The position numbers and the translations under genes were made by a program. From NCBI GenBank assembly GCA_937901865.1, contig CALDID010000248.1, positions 1 to 7,872 of the forward strand: DNA of 7,872 bases. The letters are read 5' to 3'. The notes beneath the pieces are model-generated. The model saw nothing but the letters and a program-made list of their open reading frames with translations, was not told the origin of the DNA and ran no database searches. Source of the DNA: an uncultured Treponema sp. (GTDB lineage Bacteria; Spirochaetota; Spirochaetia; Treponematales; Treponemataceae). Positions 1 through 6,621 of this stretch are shown here, one piece after another (the first letter of the stretch is position 1; each line of letters opens with the position of its first letter).

Positions 1-53
1 AGAGCGCCACCTTGCCAAGGTGGATGTCGAGGGTGCGATCCCCTTTTGCCGCT
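1..53 (+). tRNA. tRNA-Gly (GCC), 5'-truncated by window edge
   Basis: This is the 3' two-thirds of a glycine tRNA. The anticodon arm CCACC-TTGCCAA-GGTGG, with anticodon GCC, is followed by a T arm and the acceptor 3' strand TTGCCGC with discriminator U73, as usual for bacterial tRNA-Gly. From position 1 it is base-for-base identical to the two complete copies downstream, so its 5' end lies 19 bases outside the window. CCA is not encoded. It carries the same T-loop anomaly as the others, a G at position 55 (base 35). More copies may lie upstream. Confidence 0.9.
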
Positions 54-55
54 CT

Positions 56-77
56 AAACTGCAAAGCAATGCGGTTT
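56..77 (+). other. Hairpin in the tRNA spacer
   Basis: AAACTGC (56-62) pairs with GCGGTTT (71-77) around an 8-nt loop, giving a 7-bp stem with one G-U pair. The same hairpin recurs at 167-188 in the next spacer. It starts three bases after each tRNA 3' end and could guide 3' processing of the multi-tRNA transcript. Only four T residues follow the stem, so it is a poor terminator. Confidence 0.45.
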
Positions 78-92
78 TACAACATTATTTTT

Positions 93-164
93 GCGGCAAT
101 AGCTCAGTAGTAGAGCGCCACCTTGCCAAGGTGGATGTCGAGGGTGCGATCCCCTTTTGCCGCT
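93..164 (+). tRNA. tRNA-Gly (GCC), complete copy
   Basis: This 72-nt gene folds as a full cloverleaf. The acceptor is GCGGCAA/TTGCCGC, the D stem GCTC/GAGC, the anticodon stem CCACC/GGTGG with loop TTGCCAA (anticodon GCC), and the T stem GAGGG/CCCTT with one G-U pair; the discriminator is T. CCA is not encoded and must be added enzymatically. The D loop is AGTAGTA instead of the usual AGTGGTA, so position 18 (base 109) is A and only G19 remains. The T loop is TGCGATC, so position 55 (base 146), normally U/pseudouridine, is G. Both partners of the 18-55 tertiary contact are therefore changed, while G19-C56, A58 and the G53-C61 pair are kept. The gene is probably functional, though it may be a specialised tRNA. 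Confidence 0.95.
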
Positions 165-203
165 CTAAACTGCAAAGCAATGCGGTTTTACAACATTATT
201 TTT

Positions 204-275
204 GCGGCAATAGCTCAGTAGTAGAGCGCCACCTTGCCAAGGTGGATGTCGAGGGTGCGATCCCCTTTTGCCGCT
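204..275 (+). tRNA. tRNA-Gly (GCC), complete last copy
   Basis: This copy is identical to the preceding tRNA-Gly (A at position 18 is base 220; G at position 55 is base 257). It is the last member of the tandem cluster: the sequence beyond base 277 diverges from the repeat and leads directly into a rho-independent terminator. All copies appear to be transcribed from a promoter outside the window. Confidence 0.95.
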
Positions 276-284
276 CTTAGAGGC

Positions 285-322
285 AAGCGATTTAGGGATT
301 CTACTCTGAATCGCTTTTTTTT
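285..322 (+). terminator. Intrinsic terminator of the tRNA-Gly cluster
   Basis: AAGCGATT (285-292) pairs perfectly with AATCGCTT (309-316) over a 16-nt loop, and the 3' arm merges into an uninterrupted T run (315-322). The position immediately after the last tRNA and before the trigger factor gene fits an end to tRNA transcription. Confidence 0.8.
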
Positions 323-345
323 ACTCTATTTATTTTATATATTTC

Positions 346-352
346 AAGGGGA
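346..352 (+). promoter_or_regulatory. Shine-Dalgarno that decides the tig start
   Basis: AAGGGGA is the only ribosome-binding-like sequence ahead of trigger factor. It abuts the ATG at 353, too close for normal use, but lies 9 nt from the in-frame GTG at 362. The spacing therefore favours GTG. Confidence 0.55.
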
Positions 353-361
353 ATGCCAGCC

Positions 362-1726
362 GTGACTGTAACAAAAGAATTCACTAAACTGGAAAACTCA
401 GCTGCAAAGATGACTATCACTGTCGCGCAGAAAGATGTTGCTGAGAATTACAATCAAAAAATGAAGGAATATGCTAAGAGTATCCAGATTCCTGGATTCC
501 GAAAGGGACACGTTCCTGTAAAAATCCTTGAGCAGAAGTTTGGAGAGGCTTTGAAAAACGAAATCGCTGGCGATTTGGTTAATGCTGCTCTCAATGAAGT
601 TCTTAGCAATGAAGAGGATAAGTCTTTTGAGCGTCCATTGCGCTATGCTGCTCCTGAGCTTGAGGCTATTCCTGAGTTCGATTTGAACAAGGATTTTACA
701 TTTACTGTAAAATATGATGTTTTCCCTGCTGTTGAAGTAAAGAACTTCGATGGTATTGTTGTAAAAGAGCCTGAAGTTACTGTTGGCGACAAAGAGCTTG
801 AGGAAGAATTGAAGAACGTTCAGGAGCGCAATGCTGTGGTTGTAGACCGCAAAGATGATGACGCTGCTGAAAAAGGAAACATCGTAACTGTTTCTTATTT
901 CGAGATTGGCGACGATGGCAAGGAAGTTGAAGGCACAAAGAGAGATGATTATGTCTTCACTCTTGGTGCAGAGCAGAATATTTACAAGCTCGATGATGAC
1001 ATCATTGGAATGAAGAAGGGTGAAACAAAACTTATCACCAAGAGCTATGCTGCTGATGATAAGAATGAGAATCTTGCAGGAAAGACAAAGAAATTCAGCG
1101 TAACTGTTTCTGCTCTCAAGGTTCGCAACCTTCCAGCTCTCGATGATGATTTGGCACAGGATGTAAATGACAAGTACAAGACGCTTGATGATATGAAGAA
1201 AGATATTCTTAATAATATGGAAGTGGTCAAAGAGCAGCGTGTTTCAGAAATGAAGAGCAACTCTTTGATAAAGCAACTCATCGAGAGAAATCCTGTTGTT
1301 GTTCCTGCTTCTATGCTCAATATTGAGCTTGAGATGAGATGGAATCAAGTTGCTCGCCAGTATCAGACAACTCCTGAGCAGCTCGATAAACTTGTTGCTG
1401 CAAGTGGACAGTCAAAAGAAGATATGCTCAAGCAGTGGACAGGCGATGCTGAAGAGCAGATTAAGAGTGAGCTCATCATCAATGAACTTATCAAGGCTCG
1501 TGGTGTAGAGGCTTCTGACGAGGAGCTTGAGGCTGAGTTTGCAAAGATTGCAGAGAGAACAGGCATGGCTGTGGAAGAAGTGAAGAAGCAGTATGCTAAT
1601 GAGAATGCAAAAGAGTATCTCAAGAACGACATAAAGACTGAGAAAGTCTTGAACCAGCTCTACAGCGAAGTAAAGGTCGAGAAGGGCGACAAGATTGCTT
1701 TTGCTGACCTCTTCAAAGAAATGTAA
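362..1726 (+). CDS. tig: Trigger factor, ribosome-associated chaperone and peptidyl-prolyl isomerase
   Basis: Trigger factor binds the ribosome at the exit tunnel and shields nascent chains. Counted from ATG 353 (457 aa; 454 from GTG 362), the N-terminal ribosome-binding domain carries the family signature GFRKGHVP at residues 48-55. An FKBP-type isomerase domain follows at about 170-262 (KGNIVTVSYFEIG, IGMKKGETK), then a helical C-terminal chaperone domain to the end. E. coli trigger factor has 432 aa, so the protein is full length. I place the start at GTG 362 because AAGGGGA is correctly spaced for it and because VTVTKEFTKLE would align with the usual family N terminus; ATG 353 remains possible. 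G+C is about 43% in a sampled stretch, so this looks like core chromosome. It is flanked by terminators on both sides and is probably monocistronic; no convincing promoter is visible at 317-345. Confidence 0.95.
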   Translation: MTVTKEFTKLENSAAKMTITVAQKDVAENYNQKMKEYAKSIQIPGFRKGHVPVKILEQKFGEALKNEIAGDLVNAALNEVLSNEEDKSFERPLRYAAPELEAIPEFDLNKDFTFTVKYDVFPAVEVKNFDGIVVKEPEVTVGDKELEEELKNVQERNAVVVDRKDDDAAEKGNIVTVSYFEIGDDGKEVEGTKRDDYVFTLGAEQNIYKLDDDIIGMKKGETKLITKSYAADDKNENLAGKTKKFSVTVSALKVRNLPALDDDLAQDVNDKYKTLDDMKKDILNNMEVVKEQRVSEMKSNSLIKQLIERNPVVVPASMLNIELEMRWNQVARQYQTTPEQLDKLVAASGQSKEDMLKQWTGDAEEQIKSELIINELIKARGVEASDEELEAEFAKIAERTGMAVEEVKKQYANENAKEYLKNDIKTEKVLNQLYSEVKVEKGDKIAFADLFKEM

Positions 1727-1754
1727 TCTTTTATAAGATTTATGTAATTCGTAG

Positions 1755-1794
1755 AATACCGAAATCTTCTTTCGTAAGATTTCGGTATTTTTTT
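1755..1794 (+). terminator. Strong intrinsic terminator after tig
   Basis: A perfect 14-bp stem, AATACCGAAATCTT (1755-1768) with AAGATTTCGGTATT (1776-1789), closes a 7-nt loop and runs into a T tract to 1794, then G and more T. This separates tig from the helicase gene. Confidence 0.92.
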
Positions 1795-1810
1795 GTTTTT
1801 TGCGATGATG

Positions 1811-1819
1811 TGTTATAAT
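1811..1819 (+). promoter_or_regulatory. Extended -10 promoter of the helicase-nuclease gene
   Basis: TGTTATAAT is a consensus extended -10 element (TGn plus TATAAT at 1814-1819). The T-rich end of the preceding terminator lies where a -35 box would be, without a good TTGACA match. Initiation about seven bases after the -10 would fall at 1826-1827, on or next to the ATG at 1827. No Shine-Dalgarno is visible before that ATG or before the next in-frame ATG at 1839, which agrees with a leaderless or nearly leaderless mRNA. Confidence 0.6.
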
Positions 1820-1826
1820 AAAAGTA

Positions 1827-4800
1827 ATGACACAAAACATGGTTTCGACGACAAATAGAAATATTGCGCTCGCAGTGTCGAAAGCAATTCGGCAAGGTTC
1901 TTGGCTTGATGTGGATTATCACAACAAAAAGGGCGAAAACACGCATTTTCTTTTTGCTGTGAAAGATGTGGATATAAAAACAAAGCGGCTAAAAGGTGAT
2001 TGTTTTAATCCAAATCTGCAAGGTGTTGAGTATCCGTTGCAAAAGGATTATATCCTCGATTTTAATCGCTTCTTCTCTGCAACAGTTATACACGATATTT
2101 CTTATTCTGTACCAAATGAGCTTATAAAAAAGCTGGAATTGTGCGATGATAATGAAGATTTTTTGCATTTCAATGAATTAAACAATAACATATTTATCTT
2201 TTTGGAGCAATGTATCCAGTTTGATACGGATTTGCTTGTCAGCTCTTTCAAAATGCTTTATGGAATTGATATAGATTCATTCGCGAAAAATAAAAAAATA
2301 CATATCACGAATGAACAAAGTCTGTTTTTAGCGCGTGAATTGTGTAATTGGAAAAAAGAAGAAGCAAAAAAACAGCAGATTTTTAGATTAGTGCTGAATA
2401 TTCTTTCGATTCGCCGTCATGAGCGCAATTTACCGATTGTTTACAAAGATGTCTTACTTAATCTGAATGATTCGTCGCTAGAGCTTTGCGAAAAATATCA
2501 GTTTGCAAAGTCTTATTTACTTGATAGGGGCGAGAATACTCCTCAAATTTTGCAGGATATAGGTGCACAAGCGTTTATAAAAGATTTTGAACAGAATGAG
2601 GATTTTTATATAGACGAGATACGCAAAAATCTAAACTATGGAGAAACGATTGATACTAATCCTGAGTTTATGAAAATATCGTCTGAATATAATGTACGCT
2701 TTCAAAGAATTCGCCATGCTGTTTCGGAGATGATACGCAATAAGACTTTGTCTGCTCCGATAAAGGCATATTTAGGTATGAACAATAAAATGCAAGGCGG
2801 CAGAAAGCGAAATGTTGCTGTGGTAACATACGATAAAAAAGTGAATATTGACCAAGTACGAGTCGTTTTTAATTCGCTGAGAGAAAATATGACGTATGTA
2901 GAAGGACCGCCTGGCACTGGAAAGACACAGACGATATTAAATGTGATTTTCTCACAATTCTTTGAAGATAGAACGTGCTTGGTATGTTCTAATAATAATT
3001 TGCCGATTGAAAGCATTATAGAAAAGCTTACAAAAGATTTACCTCTTTGTGAAGGAAATCAAGTGCCTTTTCCTTTGCTGAGGATTGGCAATGTTCGTAT
3101 TATGCACGAAACAATAAAAAATATTCGCATGCTCTATGAACGCACAAAAAATGAAACGGTAGTAAATGATAAAGCTCTGCAAAATCAAAGGGAAGCGGTA
3201 AAGAAAAATACACAAGCGTTGTATGAAACGCTGCAAAATTATGAACAAAGATTAGATATGCAAGAAAAGCTCTATTCGTTGCGCAGTTGGCGGTTATCGA
3301 CAGACCCAAAAGTTCCGCTATCACGGTTCTTAAAGGGTGAAATAGAAACATTAGAAGCTGAAATATCTTTGTTGCCAGAAGTATCGAATGAAGATGTGCA
3401 ATCGCTTTACATTGTTGCGTCAGAAGACGAGAGTTTTATAAATTATTTGTATTATCATTCGATAAAACTCCTTCAAAAACTAAAAAAAGAGGCATATAAG
3501 CCGTTTGTAGAGATATTATATGAAAAAGATGAAGACAAGGCGGTCAAAGACTTTAAGAATTATTTGAGTGATGACGAAAATGTGAAACTCCTTTGCGATG
3601 TTTTTCCGATTTGGGTATCGACAAATATTTCCGCAGAAAAAATTGGCAGCACATCAGCTCATTTTGATTTGTGCATTATGGACGAAAGCGGACAATGCGA
3701 TATAGCCCGCTCTCTTATTCCCATAATTCGCGCACATCGCTTGCTGTTGGTAGGCGATACGAATCAGTTACGTCCGATTATCCTTTTGGACGAAAATAAA
3801 CAGAGTTTGTTTCAAAAAGAATTTAACATAGAGCACCCAGAAACGTATGATTATTTACATCAATCGATTTTAAGCCTTATGCAGCAAACGGATTCTATTT
3901 CCAAAAAGATTTTATTAAGTTATCACTATCGCTGTGCGGCGAATATAATTCGCTTTTCAAATGAATATTATTATGAAAAGAAGTTGCATATAGAAAATAA
4001 AAATGATGGAGAAGTATCGCTTGTTTCTGTAAAAAACTATGAGGGAAGTAAGAGAAACTGCTACGAAGAAGAGGCGAATGCTGTTGTAAATTATATCAAA
4101 AGCGGACGATTTGAGGGCGAAAAAGTTGCAGTGATTTCGCCTTTCAATAATCAAGTGGTATTGATAAACAAAAAACTTGAAGAAAACGGTATAAAAAACG
4201 TTAAAGCGGGTACGATTCACAAAGTACAGGGGGCTGAATATGATACTGTTATTCTTTCTCCATCAATAGCATTGACATCGAGTCAAAAGACATTCAACTG
4301 GATAAAAGATAATACAGAACTCATCAATGTAGCAGTAACGAGGGCGAAAAAGTCGCTTGCTGTTGTTGTCGATGATAAAGCGATAAATGCTTTTAGCAGA
4401 GATACGCCGAATGCAATTCAATCACTGATTTCGTATGCAAAAGAAGTCGGAAAAGATAAAAATATTGCTATTATACCTCAAAAACGGCGTAATTTATCAA
4501 ATAATTCCGAATATGAAAGCCAGTTTTTTATAACTTTGTCGCAAATTTTGAGTACAACTGGCAAATTATCGATAGAAAAGAATGTTGCAATGAAAAATGT
4601 ATTTCAAAATACAGAAAAACTATTTCCAGAATACTATGCTTTAAGTGAATTTGATGTAGTTTTGTACAAAAAAAGCGGTAATAGTAAAAAAGCTATTATG
4701 GTTATAGAACTAGACGGAGGGGAGCATTATACAAGCGAGAAAAACCGTGACAATGATAGAAAAAAAGAATTATTGTGCAAAAAAGCAGGAATAAAGGTTT

Positions 4801-4895
4801 TTCGCGTGCCGAATGCTTTTGCTTCTCACTATTCTTTTATTAAATCGTATATTTCTGCGATTGGTGATAATGCAGGACAGATGTCTATATTTTAA
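1827..4895 (+). CDS. SF1 (UPF1/DNA2-type) helicase with WYL-like N terminus and C-terminal PD-(D/E)XK-like nuclease
   Basis: This is a 1022-aa, probably cytoplasmic, nucleic-acid-processing enzyme. Residues about 12-85 (AIRQGSWLDVDY..) look like a WYL-type beta barrel, and about 90-330 is helical and unassigned. The helicase core has a Q-motif-like DQ ahead of Walker A GPPGTGKT (360-367), motif II DESGQ (619-623), motif III GDTNQLRP (643-650), HYRC (700-703), motif V GTIHKVQGAEYD (795-806) and motif VI VAVTRAKK (835-842). The roughly 240-residue stretch between Walker A and motif II includes a charged, coiled-coil-like part near 447-490. The C terminus has a nuclease-like pattern: D943 in EFDVV, then E961/D963 in IELDGGEH, then a lysine-rich helix and GIKVFRVP, resembling Vsr/DUF559/DUF2726-type domains. 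All key ATPase residues are present. The gene stands alone with its own promoter and is about 35% G+C in a sampled stretch. Helicase-nuclease fusions of this kind are common among phage-defence and repair proteins; the specific role is unknown. Start chosen at ATG 1827; ATG 1839 is an alternative. Confidence 0.88.
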   Translation: MTQNMVSTTNRNIALAVSKAIRQGSWLDVDYHNKKGENTHFLFAVKDVDIKTKRLKGDCFNPNLQGVEYPLQKDYILDFNRFFSATVIHDISYSVPNELIKKLELCDDNEDFLHFNELNNNIFIFLEQCIQFDTDLLVSSFKMLYGIDIDSFAKNKKIHITNEQSLFLARELCNWKKEEAKKQQIFRLVLNILSIRRHERNLPIVYKDVLLNLNDSSLELCEKYQFAKSYLLDRGENTPQILQDIGAQAFIKDFEQNEDFYIDEIRKNLNYGETIDTNPEFMKISSEYNVRFQRIRHAVSEMIRNKTLSAPIKAYLGMNNKMQGGRKRNVAVVTYDKKVNIDQVRVVFNSLRENMTYVEGPPGTGKTQTILNVIFSQFFEDRTCLVCSNNNLPIESIIEKLTKDLPLCEGNQVPFPLLRIGNVRIMHETIKNIRMLYERTKNETVVNDKALQNQREAVKKNTQALYETLQNYEQRLDMQEKLYSLRSWRLSTDPKVPLSRFLKGEIETLEAEISLLPEVSNEDVQSLYIVASEDESFINYLYYHSIKLLQKLKKEAYKPFVEILYEKDEDKAVKDFKNYLSDDENVKLLCDVFPIWVSTNISAEKIGSTSAHFDLCIMDESGQCDIARSLIPIIRAHRLLLVGDTNQLRPIILLDENKQSLFQKEFNIEHPETYDYLHQSILSLMQQTDSISKKILLSYHYRCAANIIRFSNEYYYEKKLHIENKNDGEVSLVSVKNYEGSKRNCYEEEANAVVNYIKSGRFEGEKVAVISPFNNQVVLINKKLEENGIKNVKAGTIHKVQGAEYDTVILSPSIALTSSQKTFNWIKDNTELINVAVTRAKKSLAVVVDDKAINAFSRDTPNAIQSLISYAKEVGKDKNIAIIPQKRRNLSNNSEYESQFFITLSQILSTTGKLSIEKNVAMKNVFQNTEKLFPEYYALSEFDVVLYKKSGNSKKAIMVIELDGGEHYTSEKNRDNDRKKELLCKKAGIKVFRVPNAFASHYSFIKSYISAIGDNAGQMSIF

Positions 4896-4974
4896 TTCAT
4901 TTTGTTACACAATAAAAATAAAATGTTTTATGTATAGATTGTCGATAATTTAAGTAGGGAACAACGAAAATAAT

Positions 4975-5793
4975 ATGAAGACTTTTTTACTTGCAATATT
5001 TTTGAGCTTTGGTTGTATTGTCTTTGCGTCGGATTTTGGTGCATATATTGGTTCTGAAAAAAAAGATGTGCTTGCTTCGATTGAAAGCATAGCAGAAAAA
5101 AAAACGATTGTCGTAGAGATAGAAGATTTCACAAAAGATGATGTAGACACGCTGCATAAAAGCGGATTTGAAGTATTTGCATATCTAAATGTGGGGTCTG
5201 TTGAGAAATTTCGTAGCTATTACAAAGATTTTGAAGCGATAACGATTGATTCGTATGCGAATTGGGGAGAAGAGTTTTGGGTTGATGTTAGACAAACTTC
5301 TTGGCAGGATTTTGTGGTTAATACGCTTGCGAAAAACATCGTTGATAAAGGAGCTGATGGCTTTTTTCTTGATAATTTCGATATTTATAGTCAATTCAAA
5401 ATAGATGCGATATTTCACGCGCTCTCTTCGATTCTCATCTCGTTGCAAAAATATGACAAGAAGATAATTATTAACGGCGGAGACGAGGCTGTATCGTTTT
5501 TAATTAGAAACGGAATGAGCAGTTTTATTTTTGGGGTGAATCAAGAAAGTGTGTTTTCAAGAATTGCGAATTATAAGACGCAGCACTTTAAAAAACAAAA
5601 AGCAAGCGTAACAAAGTACTTTGTAGATTATCTTGAGAGCGCAAAGCGGGCTGGGCTTGAAGTATTTGTCATTGAATACGCAAAAAATAAATCTCTTAGA
5701 AATTATTGCGAAAAAGAATGTGAAAAAAGAGGATATAGGTATTTTATATCAAAAGATTTAGAGCTGACGATTGAAAAGGAAGCAAATAAATGA
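4975..5793 (+). CDS. Exported GH114-type (TM1410-like) glycoside hydrolase, putative endo-alpha-1,4-polygalactosaminidase
   Basis: This 272-aa protein has a Sec signal peptide: Lys2, a hydrophobic core at 4-17, and a VFA/SD site after residue 18. Cys14 (LSFGC) gives only a weak alternative lipobox. The mature part has the strand motifs of the GH114/TM1410 TIM-barrel family: VEIEDF, AYLNVGSVEKF, FWVDVRQTSW (101-110), ADGFFLDNFD (127-136, with the likely catalytic acid D133 or D136), IIINGGDEA, FGVNQESVF and VFVIEYAKNK (230-239, E234). Characterised members cleave galactosamine-containing polysaccharides, and related domains occur in PelA; substrate here is inferred from family only. The best Shine-Dalgarno (GTAGGGA, 4954-4960) is 14 nt from the ATG, a long spacing, but no in-frame start lies nearer to it. 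The stop overlaps the start of the M28 gene (ATGA), so the two form an operon. The 79-nt upstream gap holds only weak promoter-like AT-rich sequence. Confidence 0.8.
   Translation: MKTFLLAIFLSFGCIVFASDFGAYIGSEKKDVLASIESIAEKKTIVVEIEDFTKDDVDTLHKSGFEVFAYLNVGSVEKFRSYYKDFEAITIDSYANWGEEFWVDVRQTSWQDFVVNTLAKNIVDKGADGFFLDNFDIYSQFKIDAIFHALSSILISLQKYDKKIIINGGDEAVSFLIRNGMSSFIFGVNQESVFSRIANYKTQHFKKQKASVTKYFVDYLESAKRAGLEVFVIEYAKNKSLRNYCEKECEKRGYRYFISKDLELTIEKEANK
5776..5782 (+). promoter_or_regulatory. Ribosome binding site of the M28 peptidase gene, inside the upstream gene
   Basis: AAGGAAG lies 7 nt before ATG 5790 and is embedded in the last codons of the GH114 gene. It sets the M28 start, and with the ATGA overlap it suggests translational coupling. 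Confidence 0.7.
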
Positions 5794-6617
5794 ATAGTGT
5801 TTTACCGAGGGAATTTGATGATTTCATTGCGCAAAATGCTGACCGACTTGCCGTCATTCGTTCCTATTTGCAAGCTCGTGGCGTTACAACGAATATCATT
5901 TCTCTTGAGGGCAAAAATCACATTTTTGTGCGATTTCCACAAAGCTCTTATTCGCCGATGTTCAAGCTCAAAACGGTGATTTGTCATTATGACAGAGTAG
6001 AGGGGAGTCCTGGCGCAAACGATAACAGTGCGGCGTGCTTTCAGATTATGGATTTGGCTTGCAGGCTGAATGCTTTTCGTGGCGTGCATAACGTGCGCAT
6101 TTTCTTTACTGATGGTGAGGAACTGGGAGGACACGCAAGCGTAAAAGAACAAGGCTCGTATGCGCTTGCAACTCTCTATCGCAGGCTCGGAATTACAAAA
6201 GACGATGTGTATGTGTTTGATAGCTGTGGGCGCGGAGATATTGCAGTTATGAGCGATAGGCAGATTACGCAAAAGATGAATGGCAATTTTGCAAGATTGT
6301 ATTCTGATTTATGCGACCGAACAGAGAACTTATTGCGTTCCGTTTGCCCGAATCAATGGTTTTCGCTTCCTATGCCGTATAGCGATAATGCTAGCTTTTT
6401 GGCGTGCGGTATTCCTGCCGTTGTCATTACTTTGTTGCCGCGGAGCGAAGTCGAGATGTATGCAAGGAGTCTTATGACTGGTAAAGATGATAATTTCCCG
6501 CCGACATGGAAGATGTTTCATTCAAAATATGACTGCAAAGCAAACTTAACGAAAGAGAGTTTTGCAGTAATGTCGCGTCTATTAGATACACTTGCGCTTT
6601 CTCGCACTATGGCATAA
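5790..6617 (+). CDS. M28-family zinc metallopeptidase (aminopeptidase-like)
   Basis: This 275-aa protein carries the complete co-catalytic metal site of family M28. H66 and D68 lie in ICHYDRV, bridging D78 in GANDNSA, general base E110 and ligand E111 in TDGEELGG, D144 in VFDSCG, and H244 in MFHSKYDC. M28 enzymes are di-zinc aminopeptidases or related amidohydrolases; the substrate cannot be read from sequence. There is no signal peptide or membrane segment, so it is predicted to be cytoplasmic although its operon partner is exported. The start at ATG 5790 is supported by the Shine-Dalgarno AAGGAAG and the ATGA overlap with the preceding stop. G+C is near 50% in the sampled stretch, the highest among the protein genes. 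It ends 4 nt from the convergent XRE gene. All ligands are intact, so it is likely active. Confidence 0.87.
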   Translation: MNSVLPREFDDFIAQNADRLAVIRSYLQARGVTTNIISLEGKNHIFVRFPQSSYSPMFKLKTVICHYDRVEGSPGANDNSAACFQIMDLACRLNAFRGVHNVRIFFTDGEELGGHASVKEQGSYALATLYRRLGITKDDVYVFDSCGRGDIAVMSDRQITQKMNGNFARLYSDLCDRTENLLRSVCPNQWFSLPMPYSDNASFLACGIPAVVITLLPRSEVEMYARSLMTGKDDNFPPTWKMFHSKYDCKANLTKESFAVMSRLLDTLALSRTMA

Positions 6618-6621
6618 AAAA

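Larger units (their letters stand above)
1..277 (+). repeat. Perfect tandem repeat of a tRNA-Gly unit (111-bp period)
   Basis: The sequence repeats with an exact 111-bp period (bases 1, 112 and 223 are equivalent) for about 2.5 units within the window. Each unit is one 72-nt tRNA plus a 39-nt spacer. I see no mismatches between copies even in the spacers, which are not expected to be under strong constraint. This points to recent tandem duplication or continuing homogenisation. The repeat is open at the left edge. Confidence 0.95.

Noticed and set aside
1..277. CRISPR-like array
   Set aside because: The period is exact, but the whole 111-bp unit repeats, spacers included, and it contains a cloverleaf tRNA. 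CRISPR spacers would differ.
20..280. An 86-codon open frame with a repeated peptide
   Set aside because: It is created entirely by reading through the tandem tRNA-Gly genes; the repeat is the tRNA, not a protein repeat.
4909..4942. AT-rich inverted repeat after the helicase gene (ATAAAA/TTTTAT core at 4918-4931, flanked by ACAAT/ATTGT)
   Set aside because: The outer arms are not in register, no T run follows, and the core is pure A/T. It is too weak to call as a terminator or operator in this composition.
4902..4949. Possible promoter for the GH114/M28 operon (TTGTTA with TTTTAT, or GATAAT)
   Set aside because: Each candidate matches only one box of the consensus or has poor spacing, and several overlap, so no single promoter can be supported.
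4975..5032. GH114 protein as a lipoprotein anchored at Cys14
   Set aside because: LSFGC is a poor lipobox and the hydrophobic core continues past the cysteine to a good signal peptidase I site after VFA. It remains possible only because spirochaete lipoboxes are relaxed.
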